Below are positions 1 through 10,611 of a DNA stretch of 64,000 bases, one piece after another; position 1 is the first letter of the stretch; every line of letters begins with the position of its first letter. A program made the translations under genes and the position numbers. Origin of the DNA: Erinaceus europaeus (taxonomy: Eukaryota > Chordata > Mammalia > Eulipotyphla > Erinaceidae); assembly GCF_950295315.1 (NCBI RefSeq), contig NC_080176.1, positions 32,825,006 to 32,889,005 of the forward strand, in the 5' to 3' direction. The notes beneath the pieces are model-generated. The model did no database searches, was not told where the DNA came from, and saw only the letters and a list, made by a program, of their open reading frames with translations.

Positions 1-46
1 AGTAACTTTTGTCTCTTTGTTTTAGATATTTTTTCTTTTTTAAAAA

Positions 47-120
47 ATTTCTTTATTGGGGGATTGATATTTTTCAGTTGACAGTAGTTTGTACATGCAT
101 AACCTTTCTTAGTTTTCCAT
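47..120 (-). mobile_element. L1 3'UTR tail fragment
   Basis: This stretch resembles 32586-32665, the terminal part of a minus-strand L1 3'UTR: both have a TTTCTTT, GAGGGATT, AGTTTGTAC and TTTCTTAGTTTTCCA series in the same order. The rest of 1-380 is AT-rich with no recognisable gene or repeat. Confidence 0.5.
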
Positions 121-394
121 TTCTTTGTTTTCTATTTTAAGTTGCTTTTATTATTTATTTTCCACTGTTAATTTTGCTTCTACAATCTCTGGTGAAAATT
201 TTAATTATGCAATGACATTTGGGCTTCTCCCAAACCCTTATTATGCTACCCTAGTCTCCTTATACCCCAAACTGTTAGGTTGATACTTAAAAAGTTCTAA
301 ATCTCTTATATCCCTTTCAAATTCCAAAGCATTAAAGAACATCAAAAAGTAAACCTATAGGGCTAGCAATGGATTCAATCTTAAGAGAGTTATG

Positions 395-872
395 CTCATG
401 TGGAGAATATCACAAGGCTAGAAATGGACCTTCCTTATGACCCAGCAGTTCCTCTCCTAGGGATATATCTTGAGTCAAACATACCCATCCAAAAAGATCA
501 TAGCGGCTTAATTTGTAATAAACAAAACCTGGAAGCATCCCAGGTGTCCAACAACAGACAAGTGGCTGGCAAAATTGTGATAAATATATACAACGAAGTA
601 CTACTCAGCTATTAAGAATAATGAATTCCACCAGGCATGGAATGTCAACCCTTCAGCTCCAACACTTCAGTGAGATGAGACTGTTCCTAGCTCATAGGAC
701 TCCTCAATCCCATATTGGGTGGTGCACCTCCTAACACAGCCATAGAAACTACATATAGAACAGGGCTCATGAGACATAACACGTTACCCATAAGTTAGGT
801 ACACCTTAAGCAAAAGTGCACAATAGTGACCCAAAACAGCAAGCAAGTAGAAAGACCTAAAAAAAAAAAAAA
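395..872 (+). pseudogene. L1 ORF2 C-terminal end, 3'UTR and poly(A)
   Basis: The frame at 400-615 carries the C-terminal ORF2 signature, with a DPAVPLLGIY-like stretch about 16 residues in and a degraded YTMEYY-like end near LLSY. The same segment recurs at 59870-60160. Non-coding 3'UTR-like sequence follows, ending in a 14-A run at 859-872. It is a 5'-truncated L1 copy with no upstream reverse transcriptase. Confidence 0.75.
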
Positions 873-884
873 TACACCATAAGG

Positions 885-1860
885 GGAGACCACCTGGTAC
901 TACATTAAGACAGGACTGGAACTACTTTGGGAACCCACCAAATCATCAGAGCATCCAGAGACCACCTCTAGCTCTACCCAGTTGAGAAACTTCTCTAAAG
1001 AACAAGGAATATCAAAGATTACCTGAGACTGCAACAAGACTAGACTGGGACTACTTTGGGAATCCACCAAGACACCAATGTATAAAAACACTAAGTGGCT
1101 CCTGGACAGAGAGGAGCTAAGGAGAAATTCCTGGGGCTAAAGCCTGTATCTACTCCAGAGTGGCTGATAACAGGCTGGCAGTTTAACCATTGAAAAGTCA
1201 TCTCCAGTCTGTTTTAGTAACAAAAAGACTGCTGAAGGGAGGAGAGGACTCCCCTAAGATTCACCAAATGTAACTGTGAGTCTTCATTTACTACAGCCCC
1301 CAGAGGCTAGAGCAGCAGGAGGGAGGCTCTGTGCTGACATCTAGGAACAGAGAACTGACCAGGAAACTCAGGAGAAGATCTATACTCTGGCGGTCTAGCG
1401 GTGGGGCTGAATAGTGGGACATAATTTCCTCAGAACCAACAGACTATAAACAGGACTTGTTTAGAAACTCACAGGGCCCAGCAGTGTTGTCTAGCTTGGC
1501 AGAGAAGCTGACTTGAGTCTGGAGCTTTGGGTCCTTGTAGTGTGGGGGTCTCTTTGCATAATCACTGTGCTATCTCTCCCCCACCCTCTTTTAATCTCTT
1601 GGTCAGGAGTGAGTGATTAAGATAAGAAGCCAATTATAGTTTAAAAACCCTGAGGCTCCCATAACCTACAGGGAAGAAAAAGAACAAAAGAGGCTTTAAT
1701 AGCCACTGAGTTCCAGCTCAGGGATTGAGGTAACATTGAGACAACTGTTAATTTCCTACAACTGTGAATTCTTTAAGTACCTTACTTAGACACAAGTCAA
1801 TCCAGGCAAGAGTGATCCCTGCACTGTACTGAGAGAAGGACCTCATAATACACTATAATA
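885..1860 (+). mobile_element. L1 5'UTR, copy 1
   Basis: This non-coding block leads straight into an ORF1 start at 1861. It aligns with 3080-3690 and in part with 4262-4460. Shared marks in order include GGCTCCTGGACAGA, CAAAAAGACTGCTGAAGG, AACAGAGAACTGACCAGGAA and CTATAAACAGGA. It contains an internal near-repeat: the segment at 905-955 resembles 1036-1080 (CTACTTTGGGAA..CCACCAA). As an L1 5'UTR it would have held the internal promoter. Confidence 0.7.
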
Positions 1861-2955
1861 ATGGCTAAACCAAGGGGAAACATTGGAGAAATGAACCAGG
1901 ATAACAGTCCAGCTAAAAGCTCCCCAAAGGTAGGGCTTTTTAAATTTTTAACAAAATAATGAAGTCAACATCCAAACACTAGTTAAGGAATTAGTCGCAG
2001 GAGTGAGGAACAAGTTTGCAAGAATTGCCATCAGAAATGCAGAAACAACAAATGAGACTCTGAAAGAAAGCACTAGCTATTTCGAGGTAATTAGAGAGCT
2101 GAAAACTGAAAGAGCTGAGCTAAGAGTACAACTAGCTGAACAGATAATACAGTATCAGAACAGGGTAACAAAGTAGATGAACTGCAGAAAACAGTAGAGA
2201 GGAGAGAGAATAGAATAAATGAGGCAGAAAACAGAATTAGCAAGATTCAGGATAAATTAGAGAAAACTAAGAAAGAAGAGATCACAAAAAGAGATTAAGA
2301 GACTAAAAAAACAACAGAGACATATGGGATGACTTCAAAAGAACTATTCTAGCCCTTTGTTTCATGATTAGTCAACAATTTGTCTGGCTTTATATGTTAA
2401 CTCTTTATTCAGCCACCAAGTTCCAGATGCTAACATGATGGCAACCAGACTTCCCTGGGCAGACAACCAGACCAATGTGTCCTAGAGCCCTGCTTCCCCA
2501 GAACCCTGCCCCACTAGGGAAAGAGAGAGACAGGCTGGAAGTATGCATCGGCCTACCAATGCCCACGTTCAGCGGGGAAGCAATTACAGAAGCCAGATCT
2601 TCTACCTTCTGCACCCCATAATGACCCTGGGTCAATACTCCCAGAGGGTATCAGGGTATGGGATAGGATACAAAGTTCTGGTGGTGGGAATTGTGTGGAG
2701 TTGTATCCCTCTTATCCTATGGTTTTTGTCAATGTTGCCTTTTTATAAATTAAAATTAAAATAAAAAAGAACTAATATATGCATTATAGGCCTACCAGAG
2801 GAAGAAAGAGAAGAAGGGAAAGAAAGTAGGTCATAATAGGTCATAATAGATGAGAACTTGCCTATTCTAGACAACATAAAAGACATAAAGTTTCAAGAAA
2901 CCCAGAGGGTCCCAAACAGAATTTACCCAGACTCAAAGACACCAAGAGGCTTTTG
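1861..2955 (+). pseudogene. L1 ORF1 remnant, copy 1, split by an insertion
   Basis: ORF1 encodes the RNA-binding chaperone of the L1 particle. The frame opens MAKPRGNIGEMNQDN, then stops at codon 33. Downstream, 1990-2330 still reads as a coiled-coil-like, Glu/Lys-rich region in shifting frames. A retroposon at 2347-2764 splits it. After the insertion, 2776-2950 resumes with the start of the RRM-like domain (IGLPEEE- and RVPNRIYPDSKTPR-like stretches). The C-terminal domain is missing, because a second L1 5' region begins near 2977. Confidence 0.75.
2347..2764 (+). mobile_element. Non-coding L1-tailed retroposon, copy a
   Basis: This insertion lies inside the ORF1 remnant and is flanked by a 10-bp target-site duplication, AAAAGAACTA, at 2337-2346 and 2765-2774. 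It starts near the CATGATTAGTCAACAATTTG mark and runs through CACCAAGTTCCAGATGCTA, CCCCACTAGGGAAAGAGAGA and GAGTTGTATCCCTCTTATCC to an AT-rich tail with AAATTAAAATAAAA. No reading frame is shared between copies. Confidence 0.85.
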
Positions 2956-2976
2956 GCCTGAAAAGGAAGTCAGAGA

Positions 2977-3925
2977 AGGAGGAGGAATTGGTGGTTCTTC
3001 AAGCAGGGATACAGAGCAGCAGCAGCTGTGTTTCTCTCCTCCTGCTCCTGGGACAACTTGGAATTTCAAAGGAGGTGGGATCGCAACAAGGCAGGGCTAG
3101 AATGACTTCAAACCCACCAAATTATTGGTGAGTGCAAACACTTGTGGCTCCTGGACAGAAAGGAGCCTAAGGAGACACTGAGCAGCTGGTAACACTCAGG
3201 CAGTTTACTAGTTGAGACACCACCTCCAGTCTGCTTTAGGAACAAAAAGACTGCTGAAGGTAGAAGAGGAGTCCCCTAGGACTCATCAAATGAAACTGTG
3301 AGTCTCCATGGTTACTACCCTCAGTGGCTCCAGCAGCAGGGACAAGGCCCTGTGCTCACATTAGGAAACAGAGAACTGACCAGGAATCTCAAGAGAAGAG
3401 CTACACCTCAATGGCCTAGCAGTGGGGCTATATAGTGGGAGCCTTTCCACATGGTTCTCCTGATGAGGACATCATAATTGCCTCAGAAATTACTGACTAT
3501 AAACAGGATTTGTTTAGAAACTCACAAGGCCCAGCAGTGATGCCTAGCTTGGCAGAGAAGCTGAATTTAGCCCAGAGCTTTGGATCCTTTGGGTGTAAGA
3601 GTACCTTACCTAGACACAAATCAATCCAGGCAAAAGTGATCAGTAATTTGAAAAGTACTGAGAGAGGGACCTCATAACATACTATATAGAATGTTTAAAC
3701 CAACAAGAAGAAATATTGGAGAAATGAATTAGGACAGGAGTCCAGATAAAAGCCCCTCAAAGGTTGAACCACAAAATCATGAGGTCAACATCCAAATGCA
3801 GGAACTATTTCACAGGAGTGAGCAAAGAGTTTGAAAGAATTGTCATCATAAATACAGAAACAAAAAATGAGACTCTGGAAGAAAACACTATCTCAAGGTT
3901 ATAAGAGAGCTGAAAGCTGAAATAG
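2977..3925 (+). mobile_element. L1 5'UTR and ORF1 start, copy 2
   Basis: This is a second copy of the same L1 5' region, directly after the first and in the same direction. It begins with a GGAGGAGGAATTGG purine stretch, typical of an L1 5' end. ORF1 begins at 3691 (MFKPTRRN) and stops after 13 codons. The sequence is homologous to copy 1 through about 3910 and then breaks off. A short piece at 3930-3978 looks like minus-strand L1 ORF2. Confidence 0.7.
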
Positions 3926-4261
3926 CTTATAGAATGTATTTGGGATTTTGATAAGAACTGCAGTGAATTTGTAAATTCTTAACTGTTTCTTTTTCTAATT
4001 CCTTCATACTTGAGATCTCTCTTTCCAAATGACTGCCAGGAGAACATAGGCCACCAGGCCACCCCCATTCCCTCACTAGGACAGTCCACTCTCTCAGATT
4101 CTCTGAGCACATGCTGGGACAGGGCTTCACAGGTTGGTTCTATTCATGAAAACACAGAGAATGAAATTACTAAGGGCCAGTTTGAACAAGATCAACCCCT
4201 CTTTCCACACACTGTTCAGAGGTTACTCACTTCTGAATGTCTCAGGATATACAGATTTGGA

Positions 4262-4460
4262 CAGGGAGGAGCCTAAGGAGAGACTGAGCAGCTAGTCATA
4301 GTCCAGCAGTTTACCAGTTAGGCACCACCTCCAGACTGTTTTAACAACAAAAAGACTGCTGAAGGGAGGAGAGGACTCCCCTAAGACTCACCAACTGTGT
4401 GTTTCCACTGCTACTGCCCTCAGAAGCAGGAGCAGCAGGGGGAAGGCCCTGTGCACAAGG
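4262..4460 (+). mobile_element. L1 5'UTR fragment, copy 3
   Basis: This third copy carries the marks GGAGCCTAAGGAGA, CAGTTTACCAGTTAGGCACCACC and CAAAAAGACTGCTGAAGG, followed by GGAGAGGACTCCCCTAAGA. It stops abruptly near GATCCCAATG at about 4460. The stretch 3980-4260 upstream is not recognised with confidence and may be its more 5' part. The stretch 4461-4646 is unassigned. Confidence 0.65.
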
Positions 4461-4656
4461 ATCCCAATGTTTATGTCTTGTCTATCTTTGTAGTTGGATG
4501 TTAGCATGAGAATATCTGGTTTTCTTGGGATGTGCCTCTGAAGCCTCATCTGAGGTGAATTCTTTTTTATGATGGGTTCACCTCCTTCCTTGCTTTTTCA
4601 TTGTCATCATCACAGCTGTGATTGGCTCTTCCAGGAAAACAGTCCAAACAAGTCCT

Positions 4657-5022
4657 AATTTTTTTTTCCTCCATTGTTATTGCTGGGCTCAGTGTCTGCA
4701 CCATCAATCCACCGCTCCTGGAGGCCATTTTTCCCCCTTTTGTTGCCCTTGTTGTTGTAACTCCGTTGTGGTTATTATTATTACCATTGTTAATGTTGTT
4801 CGTTGTTGGATAGGACAGAGAGAAATGGAGAGAGGAGGGCGAGATAGAGAGGGGCGAGAGAGGAGGGAGAGATAGAAAGACAGACACCTGCAGACCTGCT
4901 TCACCACCTGTGAAGCGACTCCCCTGCAGGTGGAGAGCCAGGGGCTCGAACCGGGATCCTTACGCTAGTCCTTGCGCTTTGCGCCATGTGTGCTTAACCC
5001 ACTGCACCACCGTCCGACCCCC
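4657..5022 (-). mobile_element. Full-length hedgehog-type tRNA-derived SINE (long form)
   Basis: This long-form SINE is inverted. On the minus strand it runs from a tRNA-like head (near 5022, B box around GGTTCGAGCC) through the CTGCAGGGGAGTCGC and pyrimidine-rich parts to the 3' part with GCCTCCAGGAGCGGTGGATTG and the A-rich tail at 4657. A 10-bp duplication, AACAAGTCCT, flanks it at 4647-4656 and 5023-5032. Confidence 0.9.
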
Positions 5023-5064
5023 AACAAGTCCTGGGCCTTGCTTAAGCATAATTTCACCACAATC

Positions 5065-5215
5065 ATATATATATATTTATATATAGATATATATAGATAT
5101 ATATAGATATATATATAGATATATATAGATGTATATATAGATATATATAGATATATAGATATAGATATAGAGAGAAGTGATATAGATGGAGAGAGATATA
5201 TAGACAGACAGACCA
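5065..5215. repeat. TATAGA/GATA-type microsatellite
   Basis: These are imperfect repeats of ATATATAGAT and GATATA units. Apparent Ile/Tyr-rich minus-strand frames here are products of the repeat. Confidence 0.95.
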
Positions 5216-5312
5216 CAGCATAAGTGCTTCCCCATGTGTTGCTGGAGCTTGAGTCTGCATATTCTCGTGGCATGGCAGGTACCCTGACAGGTGAACTGTC
5301 TCTCTGGCCACG
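5183..5312 (-). mobile_element. Diverged SINE, partial
   Basis: The downstream part of the microsatellite grades into a GTTGCTGGAGCTTGAGTCTGCATA and CTGGCCAC stretch. It resembles 20940-21055 and other old inverted SINEs in the window. The microsatellite probably grew from its purine-rich tract. Confidence 0.4.
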
Positions 5313-6057
5313 CAGTTAATCTTACTTGAATCTTGTATAATGATTCAAATAGAGATGCTACAAGACACAACTTGAGCTCTAAGTACATACTCCATTCCTT
5401 CTAGGAAATGCTAGCTAATGGAGAACTAGTCTCTTGAATATAAGTCTGGTTTCAAGCATTAGAATATCTACAAACAGACAAATAACAAATGGAAAAATGA
5501 TTTAGTCATTTTAAATAGGAACAAATTAAAGTAAGGTTTGGAAGAAATGGAACAAATTCCCAAAATATCTTGTTATCAGTTTGATAAATAAGATGCCAGT
5601 GTTCTTAAGGAACACATTAGAATAACTAATTAAAGTTTCTAAGATGATGGAAAGGGATTAATATTAAATGTACTAGAGCAAGGGAAGGAATACTTTAACA
5701 TATGAATTGATGAGAAGAAGTGCAAATGAAGGAAACCTAAGTAAACAGAAATAATGGTGAAACACACTCATTGCCCATGTATATACCCAAAGCTGGAAAA
5801 TAGCATCATATAGTAAAATCTGTTTTGACTTAAGGATTGATGGAAACATTGGAAACATTACACATTGTAACAGGAGACAAAACACTGCTGAGTTTGACTT
5901 TCCAGTGTATTTACTATTTAGCACATTTGATATTTAGCTCCACAAAGTTCCTGTCTCTTTATGGTCCTTTTATAATCTTCTGGTTCTAGCACTTTCTTCC
6001 AATATTAGACCCTAGAACATAAGTTTAGCAGCATCACTGGGGAAATGTTAGAAATGA
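5313..6057. other. Unique AT-rich DNA, no gene seen
   Basis: No long frame, RNA gene or known repeat was recognised here. The 83-residue minus frame at 5673-5924 has no family signature. Confidence 0.6.
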
Positions 6058-6450
6058 GGAAGGCTGGGGACATGGCATAATGGCTATGCAAAAATACATT
6101 CATGTTGTGGACCAAGTGGTGGTGTACTTGGTTGAGTGCACATGTTACATTGTGTAAGGAACCCCCCCCCCATCCCCACCTAGGAGGAAAGCTTCGTGAG
6201 TGGTGAAGCAGGGCTGCAGGTGTCTGTCTCTCTCCCTTTCTATCTTCCCCTTCTTCTCAATTTCTGGATGTCTCTATCCAATAAATAAATAAAGCTACTA
6301 ATAATAGGAAAGAAATTAACAACCCCATATTTATAATTAAAAAAGGAAAGAAAAAGACATTCATACTTGAAGTACTAGAGGTTTCAGATACAATACTCAG
6401 CACCACCATAAGCAAGAGCTGAGAGCAGGAAATAAATAAATACATAAATA
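6058..6450 (+). mobile_element. Short SINE (CATAATGG head) interrupted by another SINE
   Basis: The head at 6063-6104 (GGGGACATGGCATAATGGCTATGC) is the start of a third SINE form seen whole at 17806-17977. Its remainder resumes at about 6354-6450 with the AGCACCACCATAAGC and AGAGCTGAGAG marks and an AAATAAATAAATAC tail. A second SINE at 6105-6298 was inserted at ACATTCAT, which is present on both sides. Confidence 0.8.
6105..6298 (+). mobile_element. tRNA-derived SINE (short form), nested
   Basis: This has the short-form head (GTGGTGTACTTGGTTGAGTGCAC), then the GGAGGAAAGCTTCGTGAGTGGTGAAGCAGG part, a pyrimidine tract and an ATCCAATAAATAAATAAAG tail. ACATTCAT flanks it and its A-rich extension. 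A run of 9-10 C replaces the usual GGGTTCGAGCCCC B-box region. Confidence 0.85.
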
Positions 6451-7035
6451 TTTAAAAAAAAACAGCAACACATATGATCCTTTGTAGAAATGGAGAGACT
6501 GTGAATGAGCCAGCACCCAGCATCTGGGCAATTCTGATTCTACACTTTTAGTGGTTTTCATGCTGAATGATATCAACACCTTCCTCCTGAATCCCAACTG
6601 CTTCTTGAATAATGACACCACACACAAGAAGGATGAATCTCTAGCTTGCAATAGGCATTGAGGACATGCCAAAAATCACTGTGAGACGAGTCCCACTTCT
6701 CATGGGAGCATCAAGGCCTGGAGAAGCTAAAATCCATCAAATAGTTGTTGTTGTTTTTTTGTTTGTTTGCTTGTTTTGCAATTTTCTTCATCTTATCTTT
6801 ATCTTTATCTTACAGAGATTGGACAAACTCTTGGGAGATGTGGCTGGAATTATAACCAGATAGATCCAGCTTATTCTCGATAGCATGAGTAGACAAGACA
6901 GTTTTGAATGTAATGACATCAATTTCTCATGAAGAAGGAATGGTTTTCAGTTGCCAGATGAATGGAAACAGCACTAAGCATAGTTCCTTGGGAAGCTGTA
7001 TTAGTGAAGGTTCTCCAGAGAAGCAGAACAAAGAG

Positions 7036-7094
<59 letters not shown>

Positions 7095-7569
7095 ATTATG
7101 TTTAATTCTATGGAATTGGTTAATATAATTAAGAAGACTCATGAGACCAATGTTTGCAAGCTGGAGCTGCTGGAGCTGCTGGAGCCCCAGGAGAACTGAT
7201 GATGTAGTTGTAGTCTGAAGGCTCCAGATAAAGGCAGACTTGTAATTGTTGGAGTTTATGTTCTTAGATCAGTGGGAAAAGTTCTCTCTTACTCACTTTT
7301 TTTCTCTTGGACTTTCAACTGTGGTAGGATAGTCGACTGTACTAGATCTACTGATTCAAATGTTAATCTCATCTCAAACACCCTCAGAGACACATTTAGA
7401 GTTATACTGAAGAAAAAAAAATTGGCACATGAACTTAACTTTCACAGAAGTAGATCCAGTTTACAGTATGACAGAAAGTATAAGAAAGCAACTTGGGAGA
7501 GTAGAAGAATACTTTAAGAATTCATAGCAAGGACTGCAAAAGCTGAATAAGGGCAAGAGACTGGCATAA
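6451..7569. other. Unique DNA with a GT microsatellite, no gene seen
   Basis: This interval holds the (GT)n tract at 7038-7090 and otherwise unassigned sequence. The open frames are short and show no recognisable domain. Confidence 0.55.
7038..7090. repeat. (GT)n microsatellite
   Basis: An almost perfect GT dinucleotide run of about 26 units. Confidence 0.98.
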
Positions 7570-8197
7570 TCTAAGGATGACTCCTTGGTCAATATCAGGC
7601 CACCCCATAAGCTAGGGCCCTAGTCAGGGAGTCCTGAGATTCCCAAACAGAAATGATGGGTCTAGACCTCAAATAAATCCCTCTCTCCATTATCTCTATC
7701 AGAAACAACAAAACAGACCCTTTTGTGGGCCCCATAGGACCCTGCCCTCAACATGGATCAACAACAGTAGAGAATATTCCATCCTCTGAAGGGAGGATGG
7801 ACAACATATTCTATGTTCCACCTGAGGAAGATGGGTCTTGATATTGGGGCAGCTTGGACCATTTCTACTCATGACCACAGAATGTGAGCTCAGATCTACA
7901 GGGATGCAGAGGTCACATAGGCTCCTAAGCTGAATATATGCCCCAGATCAGGTCAAATTGATGGGGTTTACAGTCAACAATATCTATACATATTTCCCAT
8001 ATTTGGGAGCTATTCTCTTCCCTGATCCAGCTTTCTGGTCCTTTTTCCAGTCATGACATCATCTGCCCAGACAATAAGTAGGATCCACCTGCATACAGGA
8101 TGTCAGGCTCAGGAAAAAAAAAAACAAACTAGTATAGCCACTGCCTCTTTGGAATATAACTAAAATAGGACTACTAACTATCTACAGAACGGAGACG

Positions 8198-8211
8198 CCC
8201 CCCCCCCCCCC
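8198..8211. repeat. Poly(C) run
   Basis: Fourteen consecutive C within the retroposon, at a place where copies d and f have only a short AATGGAGACCCC. Confidence 0.95.
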
Positions 8212-8620
8212 GGCCCAAACTCTTCATCTGAACTACTCCAGCCTTTGGGTTCATGATTAGTCAACAGTTTATTTGGCTCTATGTGTTAACTCTTTTTTCA
8301 GCCACCAGGTTCCAGATGCTAACATGATGCCAACCGGACTTCATGGACAGACAACCCTACCAATATGTCCTGGAGCCCTGCTTCCCCAGAGCCCTGCCCC
8401 ACTAGGGAAACAGAGAGACAGGTTGGGAGTGTGGATTGACCTGTCAACACCCATGTTCAGCAGGGAAGCAATTCAGAAGGCAGACCCTGGGTCCATACTC
8501 CCAGAGGGATAAAGAATAGGAAAACTATCAAGAGAGGGGGTGGGATAGGGAGTTCTGGTGGTGGGAATTGTGTGGAGTTGTACCCCTCTTATCCTATGGT
8601 TTTGTCAGTGTTTCCTTTTT

Positions 8621-8888
8621 TTTATATTTATTTATTTCCTTTTTGTTGCCCTTTTTTATTGTTGTTGTAGTTAGTGATGTTGTCGTTGTTGGATAGGACA
8701 CAGAGAAATGGAGAGAGGAGGGGAAGACAGAGAGGGGGAGAGAAAGACAGACACCTGCAGACCTGCTTCACCACTTGTGAAGTGACTCCCCTGAAGGTGG
8801 GGAGCTGGGGACTCGAACTAGGATCCTCACACAGGCCCTTGCGCTTTGCGCAACATGTGCTTAAGCAGCTGTGCTACTGTCTGACTCC
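8621..8888 (-). mobile_element. tRNA-derived SINE (long form), nested in copy b
   Basis: This is inverted, with the tRNA-like head at the 8888 end and the tail at 8621. It is flanked by CAGTGTTTCCTTTT at 8606-8620 and 8889-8903, and interrupts the last bases of the retroposon. It is therefore younger than copy b. Confidence 0.9.
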
Positions 8889-9336
8889 CAGTGTTTCCTT
8901 TTCATAAATAGAAATAAAAAAAATCACATAAGTATTCAAAATTGGGAGGGGCTGAGTGGCTGATTCACTCTTTGTTAATCACCAGTCAAGGGATTCAGGA
9001 TCATTTTTACAAGAGAAATTGCTTAATGTGAAGTTAGACATATTCAATTATTAGGGAAAGAAAAGAAACTATGGCTTTGAAGTACAACTAGCACAAAACC
9101 TCTGCATTCTTTGCTACATTTCAATATTACATTGTAATTCCAAATAATGCTAAACTATTGTGACAAGAGGAAGATATTGTAAAAACCTGAGTGTTTTTAG
9201 TCTCTGTATAAAGGACTACTAGTGGCCAGCTATGATTGAGAACAATTATCATTCTAAATATAAACACAGTTTAAACTCATATTTTATGCTAGATAGTCAC
9301 AGGCATCAGTTAGATAAAAGTAAGCACTCTAGTTAT

Positions 9337-9430
9337 CAAAGTATGGTTTGTGGGTCAGTAGCAGCAGACACATCACCTGAGCACTTAGTTGTATACCAGA
9401 CCTATGCAATTTCAATGGATGCAGACTCTT
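9337..9430 (+). mobile_element. MER5-like hAT (Charlie) relic
   Basis: The order TATCAAAGTATGGTTTGTGGG, CAGCAG..CATCACCTGAGCACTTAG, ACCAGACCTA matches the well-known MER5A/B pattern, a non-autonomous hAT-Charlie DNA transposon. It has no coding capacity. Confidence 0.6.
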
Positions 9431-10611
9431 TCAACTGATGCTTTTCAAAAGTCTTCCTGGGGCTTTTTCTTTTCTTTTTTTTCTTCCTTTCTTTCTTTCC
9501 TTCTTTCTTTCTTTCTTTTTCTTTGCTAATAAATAGCATTACTGCTTTATAGATACTTGATAGTTTCTGAGGCTGGATTTTGATGCCACATATAGCCTTC
9601 CTTATTTCCTATCTTAACTAAGCTTTTTCTGTCAGTCTCCCTATCAATTCTATGCACCACACCACATTGTTATAATGAATTTATTTTATTCACATTAGCT
9701 TTATGAGCCAGAGTTGTTTCTGTATCTGGCATTAAGCATCCTGATTATACAGACAGTTAATACAGTGATGTTGGTTTCTCTCTTATTATTTTTTGCCTTT
9801 GCTACTTCTTCATATTGATGTTTTTATTTAGAGTCAAATATGTTAAATTTATTAAAATAGTCATACAGATAAACATACACACCCTTACCTATATATAAGA
9901 GAAGTTTTTTTTAAAAGACTTGTTATGTTTAATTTTCCATTTCTGTCCTCTATCTCTGTAGTTCCTTAAATATACATTAATGTCCATATGAAAAATGTAT
10001 AAACTATTTTTATATTTGGACAGGATCTTAGTACATGCATGTGTGGTATAAACTATAGAACTTTCAAAGCTGGAGCATAGAGATCATACTACTTAAATGC
10101 AACAGCTTTCTCCATTTTAAAAAAATTCAGAAATTAGCATAGAGCATTAAGTGAAAAATAATCAGTACAAAGGAAATGAGCTAAATAATCATAGGTGGGC
10201 AACAAGTAAAATATTTATGTATATATATTTTCTAGAATCTGTGGCTATAGAGTATTAGAATTTTGAAGCATACTCATTTCTTGTCTTCATACCCCTGACA
10301 CCGTCAAAACAAATGCCACAGTGCTTAGAGTTTAAGAAAAAATATAAGGAGCTCATAAGGAATTTGTGCAATGAGAATTCAGTCTGCCAATTAGAGGCAA
10401 ATGGTGAGACTGAAGTTGCTGACTGGTGCTGTGACTCTTCCATCTGATGAGAGCTGCCAATGTGGTAACTTCAGTAGGTTAAATTAACCCTCCTCCAAAT
10501 CACTCAGGATGTCTGTATCCATCTACCCCTTCAATCTTGTTTCTAGTCAACTTGCTGTCTCACCAATCCCTCTCCCTGCCCTACCCTGCAGTCTGGGAGG
10601 TGGTAGCCCAT
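9431..10611. other. Unique AT-rich DNA, no gene seen
   Basis: A TTTC/CT-rich tract lies at 9466-9530. The remainder is AT-rich with no recognisable element. The 62-residue minus frame at 10255-10443 shows no domain. Confidence 0.5.

Larger units (their letters stand above)
7570..8925 (+). mobile_element. Non-coding L1-tailed retroposon, copy b (longest)
   Basis: This is the longest copy in the window, about 1.08 kb once the nested SINE is removed. The 5' module (7600-8190) carries GAGATTCCCAAACAGA, TGGATCAACAACAGTAG, GGTCAAATTGATGGGG and CATGACATCATCTGCCCAGA, which are shared with copies c, d and f. The common 3' module starts near TTCATGATTAGTCAACAG (8252) and ends in CTTATCCTATGGTTTTGTCAG plus an A-rich tail at 8905-8925. 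No conserved reading frame is seen. Its 5' boundary is uncertain by about 60 bases. Confidence 0.7.

Noticed and set aside
4965..5388. Overlapping minus-strand frames of about 80-103 codons rich in Ile and Tyr
   Set aside because: They translate a TATAGA/GATA microsatellite; composition explains the openness.
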